Part shown: piece after piece, positions 1 through 9,261 of the stretch
Layout: every line of letters begins with the position of its first letter
How positions within the stretch are numbered: the first letter of the stretch is position 1
DNA from: Tulasnella sp. 424
Taxonomy: Eukaryota > Basidiomycota > Agaricomycetes > Cantharellales > Tulasnellaceae
Reading direction: 5' to 3'
NCBI GenBank assembly: GCA_019633425.1
Contig: WSUB01000253.1
Span: 1-44,366, forward strand
Length of the DNA stretch: 44,366 nt
Notes under the pieces: generated by a model
What the model was told of the DNA's origin: nothing
The model's input: the letters and a program-made list of their open reading frames with translations, nothing else
Database searches by the model: none
Position numbers and translations under genes: made by a program

Positions 1-1318
1 AGAAAAGAAAGTGCAAGTGCTGGTGGAAACAGACGATGAAGGGGATTCCAGAGAACCCGCGCTCCCTGGCACTCCGCTTCAAAGCGAGTCTGTCGCTACT
101 CTGGCTCCTGCCGAGATACCCCCTATATGGGCTCCAGCGGAGCCTGCGCTATCTTCAAAGGTCGTTCATCTTGAGCTGCTCTCTGCACGAGCTCAAGAAC
201 AGCAGGAAGAAAGGCTTCGATCGTCTCCCTTACCGTCCCCCTCCCCTTCGACCTGTTCCCAGACTGTGCCCTCCAGCTATGTCGGAGGGAGCAGCCAGCT
301 CGAATTTGGAGCTTCCTTTACTCAACAGCCCCAAACTGTACTCCCCAGCTATGTCGGATGGAGCAGCCAACCCAGATTTTGGGGTTCCGTCGTTCAACAG
401 CCCCAGAGTGTGCCCCCGAGCTATCATGGCGGAGGGAGCAGCCAACACGGATTTGGAGCTTCCGTAGTTCAGAGTCCCGCTCGAGACGTCCCCCCGAAAT
501 TCTTTGCCTTGGTACAAGAACTAGAAGCCATCAAAGCTAGTGGCTCTCCACCACCGAGTTGGTCTAGCCTTATTTCACGTGTCAAACAACGACAACCATC
601 GGTTTTAAGCGAAGCGGGTGTAAAGTGAGCTGTTTGTTCCGCAAAGAGTGGGCTGAGTTGAAGTCGGTGACTGATGGTTTCTCGTAGAACATGGCTTGAA
701 TACTTGTACCTCGCTGAGAAGGAGGGTGTCGTAGAGCTTCAGCGTCGTCAGCCCGATCGTCTTGAAGGAATGAAGGTCATTCTAAGGATGTCCCACAAGT
801 ACGACGGAGGGAGCGCCCAACCCGGATTTGGGGCTTCCTCCAAACAACAACACCAGACTGTGCCCCCAAGCTATGGCGGAGGGAGCAATCAACCGATATT
901 TGGAGCTTCATCCATTCAGCAGCCCCAGACTTCCTCCGTCAGCTACGGCGTAGGGAGCAGCCAACCCAAATTTGGAGCTTCCGTAGTCCAGCATGGCGCT
1001 CGAGATGTCCCCCCGAAGTTCTTAGTCTTGGTACAAGAACTAGAGGCCATAAAAGCTACAGGCTCTCCAGCGCCGAGGTGGAATAACCTCGGGAAACTCG
1101 TAAGACAGCGACTGCCATCCGTCGTAAGCGACGCGGGTGTAAAGTGAGTTGCTTGTTCCGCAAAGAGTGGGCTGGGTTGAAGTGATTGACTCATGGCTTC
1201 TTGTAGACATTGGAGCGACTACTTGGTCCTCGCCGAGCAAGAGGGCATCATAGAAATTATGCGTCATCCGAATAAGGGTCGTAATATTGGAAAATCGACG
1301 ATCTCTCTAAGGATATAG
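1..1318 (+). CDS. NYN-L: 3' half of a NYN-LOTUS gene with two tandem LOTUS domains (5' end outside window)
   Basis: Exons read as <1-624, 688-1143 and 1207-1318 (stop TAG), all phase 2 joins with donors GTGAGC and GTGAGT and acceptors ending TAG. The frame is open to the window edge, so the NYN half is missing. What remains is a linker with three roughly 24-residue repeats (consensus QTVPPSYGGGSSQPGFGAS), then a LOTUS/OST-HTH domain (PPKFFALVQELEAIK... EAGVK, intron, WLEYLYLAEKEGVVELQ). Three more repeats follow, then a second LOTUS domain ending AEQEGIIEI. The LOTUS call rests on the pattern hydrophobic helix, xxAGxK, then WxxYLxLAExxGxVEL, and on the intron splitting each domain at the same place. 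LOTUS domains bind RNA or protein partners in MARF1 and Oskar-type proteins. The missing 5' part should resemble NYN-4, whose linker matches closely. It is transcribed into the window, convergent in the large with its inverted twin NYN-R. Confidence 0.75.
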
Positions 1319-1995
1319 TGGATTTTTCACGACTATACGTCAGTATCTGATACTCGCGGTCACCCAGGAGCCCAGTAATGGGCTATAATTTCACTTTCTA
1401 TTGTCTGAGGTCTACATTTTTTGGTAACACCAAACCATGTGTATTTAACTCGCGATTGGATAGTTCATTGAAACTTGCGTCCGACTGGAAGATCTGGATG
1501 AATATCAGGGACTGGTGTGCACGGGTACTCTTCGCTTGCTGTGCTCCCTTATGGTGGCTGTGCCACCATTACTACGGTTTGGCCATTCAAGAGCTTCGAC
1601 ATCGCCATTCCTCGATTCTCATTGGTTCAGAAATAAATAAAGGGACGCCACCATAATCCTCCCTCAGCAAGGCTATGTGCATTGTTACCATGCCTTGAGT
1701 GTATCCATCACCCGGAATGTACACGCACGCTGCGCCGCACCTGGTTTGCCCCCCGCCAAATTTGCGAATAGGGAAACTTGGCTTCAACCACGCCAAGATT
1801 ATCCACCCAGATGCTCTTTGAAAGCATTTGCCCCTTGACGTATACGTATCTCTCTAACCCATTCCCTTTCGCTACGACATAATATGACATCCTATTCGAG
1901 CCCCATATTATTCTGTGACTCGTTGGCTTACCTAGATTGTTCTGCAAGTCGCGTCTCGGGTCGCGTGCGTATGTGTATGCACTGGGTTTCAACGC
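1..1995 (+). repeat. Left arm of ~2 kb inverted repeat (partner 42365-44366)
   Basis: Position i matches the complement of 44367-i without any indel over at least the first 1150 bases. Bases 1-77 are identical and base 78 is the first mismatch. The first exon encodes 205 aligned residues of which I count 16 differences between arms. Similarity continues through the noncoding 3' flank (1319-1995) and fades around 1995-2000, where the left sequence becomes AT-rich and unrelated. The noncoding part also resembles spacers at 37265-37830 and, weakly, 39975-40165. No transposase, terminal inverted repeat or target duplication is seen, so this is a duplicated gene end rather than a transposon arm. 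Confidence 0.9.
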
Positions 1996-2133
1996 GCTTT
2001 TCCGGAAATTTAAATGTCCGGCCGTGTCAGACTTGTAACATGTCACGGTCACAAGCCGTGACTCTTCCGTGTTGGAAACGTGTCCCGGCTAGCTCAGTAC
2101 AACATTAAGTAGTAGGATGACTCATATCGACGG

Positions 2134-2141
2134 GTATAAAA
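2134..2141 (+). promoter_or_regulatory. Candidate TATA box of the F-box gene
   Basis: The sequence GTATAAAA lies only 24 bases before the ATG at 2158. A start site 25-30 bases downstream would fall near 2165, so translation may begin at the next in-frame ATG (2179) instead of 2158. The stretch 1996-2133 before it holds nothing else I recognise. Confidence 0.4.
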
Positions 2142-2157
2142 AGCTGCTTGGAAGCCG

Positions 2158-4332
2158 ATGGTTGAAATCACGAACAGAATGGCAACCGATCCCCAAGCGT
2201 TCTGGCAAGACCAACACGCCACCGACTACCTGAAACAAGAATTAGAATTTCTCAATGCATTCACTATCAAAGTCGTTAAAGGAAACACCGATACGCAATC
2301 TTATCCTGAGACCGGCTACAGTCCTGCTCGACACTTTCTTGGGGTTGTCTTAGCTGCAGCAGATTGCTGGAAGCAGACCGTCTCGCCAACTATACGTGAA
2401 AATGAGCCAGAAAAGCCTTCAGAAGAAGAACTCCAACAATATTCAGAAGAAGATGTCGAATATTTCGCCAGAATATACGCCCAAAATTACGACGAAGATT
2501 GCAATGATTCTACATACCAAGTAGATTGGACGCCAACATCGCTCTATCAGTGGTACGCCTTTTCACCTTTTCGTTCATGTTGTGGTCGCTCCCTAGCATC
2601 GGTAGACTCACTGACGGCACTTTGGGCGATATCTAGGACATACCTCAACTTTAAATCTGAACTGGCCGATTTGGCTAATGACGAGCTTGAAGACGAACTA
2701 GTGCTTAGGTGAGGTGTTTGACCTGTCACTGCAGCATCTGCCTTATGACATTCTCCCAGATTGTTTAGGAGCCAATACTATGATGCTGAGCTCTTTGACT
2801 CGGGCTTTCAAAACGCGTATCCTCTCGCCGAGGATCTCCTGTCCCCACCCTCGTCCCCATCATCCGAGAGCGTTATGAGCACCGAGCCAGCCTACATTCA
2901 CCAGCTACCTCCCGAAATCCTCTCCGGAATATTCATCCTCGCGCATAACGGAGTTCTATACTTCCCTATCATCATTTCCCACGTCGACTCTTGCTTCCGC
3001 AAGACCGCCGAATCCACCGCTTTGCTCTGGACGACGATCGACGTCAACCTGCCACTTCCCATCATCAGGATATATTTGAAGAACTCCAATACTGCGCTAC
3101 TGGACGTCCGAATCAACCTGTTGGATGGAGGTGGCCGACGGAACGCTTCATCGCGACTGAGTGCCTTCCTCGCCGAGGTAGCGCATTATCGAGAGCGCAT
3201 CATTTCGCTGAGCATGTTGTCCTTGAATCCACAGCCCGTTGATGAGATGGTAAAGGCCATGTTGACTGGGCCGGACTCCGCCTATCCTCATCTGCGGATA
3301 TTGGACACAGGGTGTCTCCGTTGCATTCCGACGTGGGTGGGACAACTTGAACTGTTGATGTGTCCTGTACTGGCACCACTCCGAGTAGAAGAACTCTGTC
3401 TGCGGGGGTATCGGTCACGAGACTGGGTCCTAGGATTTCCGGAGCTGAGACCTGGGTTGAAACGGCTGCATTTGGCGAACAACCTCAACCTCTTCCATTC
3501 CGACCTTATCCTCGTCCTTTCAAAATTACCGGACCTAGAGGTCTTGACCATCGAAAGCTGCACCATCGCTCGAGAGCCACTAGCAACATGGCCAACCCTT
3601 GTCCTCCCCAACCTCACGACGCTCCAATACATAATGCAGCAGATGCTCAACGAAGGGACCGCTGGCCACATCCAACAGGTACTTGTCACTCCCAAGCTCA
3701 CCTCTCTTAAAGCTTGGTGGAATTTCGGTTACAAAGGATGGTTCAGCCAGGGGAAGGCGGACGCTCTGGTGGCAACGCTTCAGGCAAACCCGCAGCTTGA
3801 GCGTTTAGACCTCTGCAACTGCGTAATAGAGCAGCCAAAGTGGAGAGAAGTGTTCAGCATGGCCAGATCTCTGAAGTATCTGCGTTTTCGGTCATGCGAA
3901 TTGCAGAGCCCAGACCTGGAGCCCCTTTGGTTACCAGGCGTTGGAAGTGACGCCGAGGGATACCTTCCTCATCTCGAACATCTTGTCATGGAGAATGTCC
4001 TCCGAGTCCGTCTAACAACGGAGAACATTAAGCAGATCGTAATGCATAGGCCCAACCTCCAATCTGTAGAGTTACGTGGGTGGGATGGATCGAATATAGC
4101 GGAGGATGACGTCAAGTTTCTCCGCCAATCTATCGGGTACTTCGTTTTAGAGACGTTCAATGGAGGACCAAGTTTCCATGACGAAGAGGAGGATGAGGAA
4201 AATGAAGAATGGAGCAGTTGGGGTACACCGTCAGAAGGATCATTGTTGTCCGGGGACGAGGAAGTCGTTTCGATGAGGCTTGTGATCCCTGAGCGTACTG
4301 GAAATGGGCAACTGGAGAACTTGCATCCTTGA
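2158..4332 (+). CDS. F-box protein with LRR-like C-terminal region and a novel N-terminal segment
   Basis: Modelled as exons 2158-2708 and 2760-4332 with a 51-nt intron (GTGAGG...CCCAG). The join is phase 2, restores one arginine codon and gives about 707 residues. The F-box starts near residue 228 (IHQLPPEILSGIFILAH, then a SHV...ALLWTTIDV stretch), the usual form of basidiomycete F-box proteins that hand substrates to SCF ubiquitin ligases through Skp1. After it come leucine-rich segments (LKRLHLANN, LEVLTIESC, LERLDLCNC, LKYLRFRSC, LEHLVMENV) and an acidic tail (DEEEDEENEE). The first 184 residues match nothing I know. A shorter alternative starts at ATG 2875 with no exon 1; I prefer the spliced form because frame, length and splice sites all agree. 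Lineage-specific F-box families are common in Agaricomycetes and substrates cannot be guessed. Confidence 0.75.
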
Positions 4333-5139
4333 GGGGGGCTTTCAATATTTACATTGATGTCCATACCTAGAGGTGATGGATGTATACTAGCTTGCACCCT
4401 CGTCAAATGAAACAGCTCGTCTAATGAAACAGCTCGGCTTGTGACAAATGGTCACAAGGAATCTCAGTCGTCTTCTGAAATGAACGCATTGGAACTCGTC
4501 CATTCGAATATGCAAGAGCCTAGCCAGATGCAACGAGGAGCCTGCCTCTACGCATGTTAGTTACGTGAAGAGTACAAAGAGGCGTCAATAATAGGTCTAC
4601 GGAAACTACCGTACATCGAATGATGGCTCGGAATGCTACAGCTTGAAGAGGCGAAACAGATCGGAGGTGAAATAGCCTGTTCGACCTTGTCGTGGAGTCG
4701 CTAATGGCTGCGTGGCCATGAATGTCCGGAGAGATATCGCAGAGTAGGTTCGAGCCTGTCCTTATCCGTCGTACCAAAATGAACGAGTATGATCCACACG
4801 TTGTGGCAGAACAGGATTTTGGTGGACGGTTGACTATTATAGCGAATATATTGAAATGAACAAGCCATCACCTCGAAAGCCGTATAAGTGGGAGGTGATG
4901 TAAGAGTGTAGTAAGGGTGTACTGATGTCATGTTATGAATGAGTTTACCCTCGTGATGCAACAGCTTGGAGTTGAGAGTGAGAGGTATCTTCTGTGTCAT
5001 CAATGTTACCAATCCTCGCATCTCTCTCTCCCTCTCTCTCTCTCTCTCTTGTGTCTACGTGATGGGTTCACCTCGGTCCCACGACATTGCTACAGGCGGG
5101 GGTCTCTAAGAGCCGGTAGGGGTTTTCCCCGGCCCTGAT
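4333..5139. other. Intergenic, no gene seen; contains CT microsatellite
   Basis: Short open frames here have no family features or usable splice sites. The only structure is the CT repeat at about 5020-5050 (listed separately). A tRNA B-box-like GGTTCGAGCC at 4747 was checked and rejected. Confidence 0.6.
5020..5050. repeat. (CT)n microsatellite
   Basis: A run of TCTC dinucleotides with one CCC interruption, on the + strand. It lies between the F-box gene and the TPR relic and is likely length-variable. Confidence 0.85.
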
Positions 5140-5270
5140 CATCACAGATGCGGGGGAAGATTTCTTGCGCTTAGGTGTACAACTCTTCAGCCTGGGTGTA
5201 TTTGGATTGTTCACGGTAGACGTTTCGCAGGCCATTCAACGTGTTCGCTTGAGACCCCGAAGTCGGTTTC
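5140..5270 (-). pseudogene. Relic of a TPR (kinesin-light-chain-like) repeat protein
   Basis: On the minus strand one frame reads ANTLNGLRNVYREQSKYTQA followed by EELYT, a TAA stop, then AQEIFP. This is the pattern of one KLC-type TPR unit (TLxxLAxVYRxQGKYxEAEELYxxAxEI) interrupted by the stop at 5171-5173. Such TPR arrays are frequent C-terminal parts of fungal NB-ARC-TPR and related proteins. Only about one repeat is visible. The upstream part of the same open frame (to 5734) shows no TPR or other domain. I read it as a decayed fragment, not a functional gene. Confidence 0.5.
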
Positions 5271-6367
5271 CGAACCCCGAGGTTGCGAGATGGCTTGAGG
5301 AACCTCGAGACAAGTTTGTGCATTGAACAAAGCTTTGAAGTATCTCGTCTTTTCGATCTTGTTACGAGTCTAGGGGGTCGGAGAAGGAGCGGTGGGTATA
5401 GTAGACGGAAGTATGAGGTGGTGTACAAATGGGCGGTGTGAACAGCCTTTTGTGAGTCAGCGTAAAGTTGGTGTGGGCGGCTGTTTCCTGCCCCGCGAGA
5501 GATGTCGGTGACGCTTCGTGATATGTTCGAGGAGTCCCTTTTAGTACTGTGTGCGTAGAGAATGCAAGCATCGTGTTCCATGTTTGGGATCACATCAACC
5601 ATGGTCTCTGCATACTTCCTCACACATCCCGTGGCGTGTTCCGGGTCAGGGCATTGCCGCTCTCCCCTTGTGCAATGCTTGCATTCTGTGCTGTTAAAGG
5701 AGGCTCGTCGTCTTGATTTTGGCGCCGAGAACACGTTGCCTTTTCTGAATTAGGATATTCTTTGGCCCTCCGCGGTCACTTCCCACACACCTATCGCATC
5801 TTCTTGATCAAAACGTTCTAGATCCCCTTCGCACTGAAGAATTTCATACCATTGGGCTTGCACCCTCTTTTCATCGGTCTACTGATACTCCCTCTCCGAG
5901 AGTTTTCCGGAACGGGCGGCTAAAGTGCCTCCCTAGAAAGCAAGTCCAAACACTCCCCGGTCCTTCAGCTCTCCCTTTTCTTCTTGCAATTCCCTGGATC
6001 AACCATTTCCGGCTTACCCCCTCTCGAGGGCTGGGGAGCTATTCAAGACGTACCTAGCAATTAGCTCCTTGAGGTGTATGTAGCTTTAACGGTTTATGAC
6101 TGGAAGTGCATGGTCCACGGCGGATATACATATATACACGTGCGGCCATGGGAATGCGATGGACTGTTGAAATTTCCGGAAGCGAGGTCATTCTGGTTCA
6201 GATGTGGGATATTTTGGAAGTGGGATGTCAGGTGCAACTCATCGTTCACGGGGCTGACATCCTCGTGTGCGCAGATTGACCTCTATCGCAGTTGTCCTCA
6301 TTCGAGATCTCACCCGGCCGTTCCACAAACCCTTCGAGCTCACTCATTCCACCAACACCTCAGCACG
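5271..6367. other. Intergenic upstream of NYN-1, nothing recognised
   Basis: No frame in this stretch shows a domain or a consistent set of splice sites. The last 80 bases before ATG 6368 are C/A-rich and presumably the leader of NYN-1. Confidence 0.5.
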
Positions 6368-7656
6368 ATGCGCCCGACTCGTCCCACCAAAAACCACCTC
6401 ATTGATGACCCGTTCTCGATCGATATGGATTCATCTGAGGATATTGTAGTCGCGGCGTTCTGGGACTACCAGGTTCGCTCTCGGACCACACGGACCCAAT
6501 ATTTCGCCCGATTGACCAAAATCAAAATCTTTTTCTAGCGCTGTCCACCACCTACGGGGATGTCCGGAGCAATATTTGCAAGTCGAATCCGTGACGAAAT
6601 GTGCGCTCATAGTGCAAATCGCTTCGCCCTCTTCAAAGTGTACACCACCGTGACCGACCCCATCCCGGAACCGTTTAAGACTGAACTGCAAAACTCGGGT
6701 GCACAGGTACATTTGGCCACTTATTGTATATCATAGATCCATCTAACCTGCAACGTCAGATCTGCGAAGGGGATGGACTTACCGCCGACAAGATTCGCCG
6801 CACGGTCGATATCCTCACATGGGCGTTGACGGTTACCCATTCGGTCGCAGTCCTCTTCATATCCGACGATCCAGACTTCGCATCCCTCCTTTCCGCACTA
6901 GGAAATAGGCGTTGCACGGTCAGCCTTCTCCTTCACCCAAACGCACGTTCATCAGTTTTGGTCGATCATGCTGCCAATGTCCTCGACTGGGACCAGGTGT
7001 TCAACCGAGAGAGCAGCCATGACCCAGGGGTAGAACTTTTGATAGACCTCTCCTCCAACGACCGAGAAATGCCATGCTCAATCTCTCAAGACGAACCCAC
7101 TCCTTCACAGGCTCCCCGAAGAATTGAACTTCCAGCCCCGAACCACAACCCACTCGCCATCCTCCAGCATCCGCTCCTCAGCTCTACATCTCGGCCGCAG
7201 CATGAAGGGTCTCCTCAGCAAGATACAACGCCAAGTTCGTCTGGGACAGCTCGTCCCGAGATCGCAGGCCCTAGCGGTCAACCTGCTGTCGAGCAGATCA
7301 GACCCTCCACATCGCCTCCCAATCAGCCATTACGAAGCTTTGAACTTTTCAAGCACCTGGTGGACGTCCTCACGGAGTTAAACGCTCAAACATCCCGAGA
7401 ATGGCATGCATGGGGAACCGTGTCCAACCTCCTCGTTGAACGGGATCCCGATGTGTACCAGAAACTTGGTTTCCGGTAAGCAACGTTTTAATAGGGGGGC
7501 TTGCAGGACGTTAACAAGTACTCTAATAGGCGTTTCAAGCCATATATCGGCATTGCAAGCAAGGAAGCAAACATTGTTTCGATTAAGGAACCTAGAGGAG
7601 GGGATGGCGAAGTCTCTCTTAACGCGAGAGAGGTATGGAATGTGGCGGCCTATTAA
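6368..7656 (+). CDS. NYN-1: complete NYN-LOTUS protein (putative RNase)
   Basis: Exons 6368-6472, 6539-6706, 6760-7475 and 7530-7656 give 371 residues. The NYN domain spans roughly residues 28-150. It shows AAFWDYQ (first acidic position), CPPPTGMSGAIFASRIRDEM, ADKIRRTVDILTWAL and FISDDPDFASLLSAL (the DxD motif). The linker is S/P-rich without the QTVPPSY repeats. The LOTUS domain is FELFKHLVDVLTEL... DPDVYQKLGFR, intron, RFKPYIGIASKEANIVSI. The LOTUS intron (GTAAGC...AATAG, 54 nt) sits at the same codon as in the other copies. NYN domains are PIN-like Mg-dependent RNases and LOTUS domains bind RNA, as in MARF1/limkain-b1. NYN-1 is divergent from the 34-44 kb array, closest to NYN-2, and the only copy lying inside the left flank. 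It ends 112 bases from the end of IWS1. Confidence 0.8.
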
Positions 7657-7768
7657 CAGGAGTTGTACGCGAGATTGCTTGCAACAAGACGATCGACGCA
7701 CTCCTTGAAGGAGACACCACCTATAGTTGTGTAGTGTAGGGAGGTGAACAGTACAAGAGACACCCAAA

Positions 7769-9133
7769 TCATAATCGCGCATTCTTCTGCTTGTTGAGCG
7801 CCAGCTTTCGCTGCATCTTCCGAAGCCGATCGTCTGCTGCCTTCTTTCGCTCCAGCTCGACTTGAGCCATCCCTCCAGGTCCAGCGGTTGGCATGCGAGA
7901 ACTTGGTGCCACGGTGAAAGTGCTGAAGTCCCTCTCCGGAATGCGGACGGCGTTCCTCCTAGAACGACTTGCCTCTTCTTTCGCCTTTTGCAGGATTTGA
8001 ACCAACTTCTGCTTAGGTTGGCTTTGGGACATGCTTGGTTCGGCGGCAACTGGTATCTGCCGGTCTCGGTAAGATGCTGACCGCTTGAGAATAGGACGAG
8101 ACCAAACGTCGACGAGGTATTCGGCACTGCGGCGGATGTTTGGAGATACGCGCTTGCACCGAGTATAGAACAGGACGATCTTGCCCAAGCCAGCTTCCTT
8201 GAGTGTGCTAGTATCGATCTCCATCTTGGGAAGGGCTTCGAAGAAAGCATTTTGGATGTTGAGAGCGGGTAGAGATTTGTCCGGGAGGGGTTCAAGCCAG
8301 CGGCGGACCCCAATCAGGAGCCCATTGTCGCAGATCGACTGCTGAAGGCCTTGTCTGGAATCGGGGCGGTGTCAGAAAACCTTCCTCACGATAAATATAT
8401 GGACGCACTTTTGAAGGATTTCCATCACCTCAGCCAGCATACGAAGCTTGGCTGTCGCTGGGCGTTTGTCCATATTGGCCTCCATATCTTGGTCGGCCGC
8501 AACATTCATGGCGTCCCTCAGACGAGCGACTTCCTCATCTTGATATCGTTCCAGGTCCTGGAAGGGGATGAGTAAGCCTCCTCGAGCCTAAGAAGATCCA
8601 CTTACTGTCTCGTCCCCGTTCTTTTTGCGCTTCCTTGGTCTGGATTTGTTCGGTTTCACGATCGCGTCTATCTGTTGTTCCAAAGCGAGTTTCCGCCCTG
8701 CGATACGATTACTATGAAACTTGGAAAACTTCCAAAGGGAGCGGAAGAAACGTACGCTGATCCTCTGTAAGCTCTGGAAGGTTCTCTTCCTCCTCCACTG
8801 GCCTACGCTCCCGTTTCTTCTTCTTTCTCGGCGGCTTGCCAGCTTCGCCATCGGATTTGGGGCGCTTCTTCTTGCGAGAAGCCCCTGCCTCTCCTTCACC
8901 TTCGTCAGCAAACTGCTGGTCGTCAACACGGTAGCTACGTTGGTATCGCTCCTCTAAGTCAACATTTCGGAAGTCAGGCCTGGGTAAAGCGTCGGTTGGT
9001 TTACGGACGTACCCTCGTCTTCATCTGAAAGGTCAGACTCGCTGCCGAAAATATCTTTTTCTAGTGTGGACTGGTAAAGACATTAGTACAACAAGTGTAG
9101 GAGTGTGCCAGCTTTCATACGTACAGATTCCAT
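7769..9133 (-). CDS. IWS1: Transcription elongation factor Spn1/Iws1
   Basis: Six exons on the minus strand: 9133-9125, 9070-9013, 8953-8756, 8697-8606, 8557-8409 and 8354-7769, in total 363 residues. The N-terminal third is acidic then very basic (RKKKRPK, PPRKKKKRERR), as in the family. The TFIIS N-terminal-like core runs from LRDAMN through GVRRWLEPLPDKSLPALN, LKEAGLGKIVLFYTRCKR and LVDVWSRPI, about residues 145-255. The tail is basic (ERKKAADDRLRKMQRKLALN). Spn1/Iws1 binds Spt6 and RNA polymerase II in the nucleus and works in elongation, chromatin maintenance and mRNA export. The first exon has only three codons. The ATG lies 128 bases from the divergent KU70 ATG. Confidence 0.93.
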
Positions 9134-9261
9134 TGGTGAGTGGTTGCAGTCTCGTCCAGAATTCGAACGAGCTGTCTGGCAATTCCCAGGGAGCGGCGCG
9201 GCGACTTTGCGATCATAACAACCACCATCTGCGGCTCCGAAGACTCAACCACTACTTGAAT
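9134..9261. promoter_or_regulatory. Shared divergent promoter between IWS1 and KU70
   Basis: Only 128 bases separate the two start codons, so both transcripts must start from this interval or overlap. No TATA box is obvious. Inference from gene positions. Confidence 0.6.

Noticed and set aside
4740..4765. tRNA-like B box GGTTCGAGCC
   Set aside because: No matching A box upstream and the flanking bases do not form a T stem.
7378..8313. 311-codon minus-strand frame
   Set aside because: Shadow frame crossing NYN-1's 3' end and the last IWS1 exon; the IWS1 frame is the one with family motifs.
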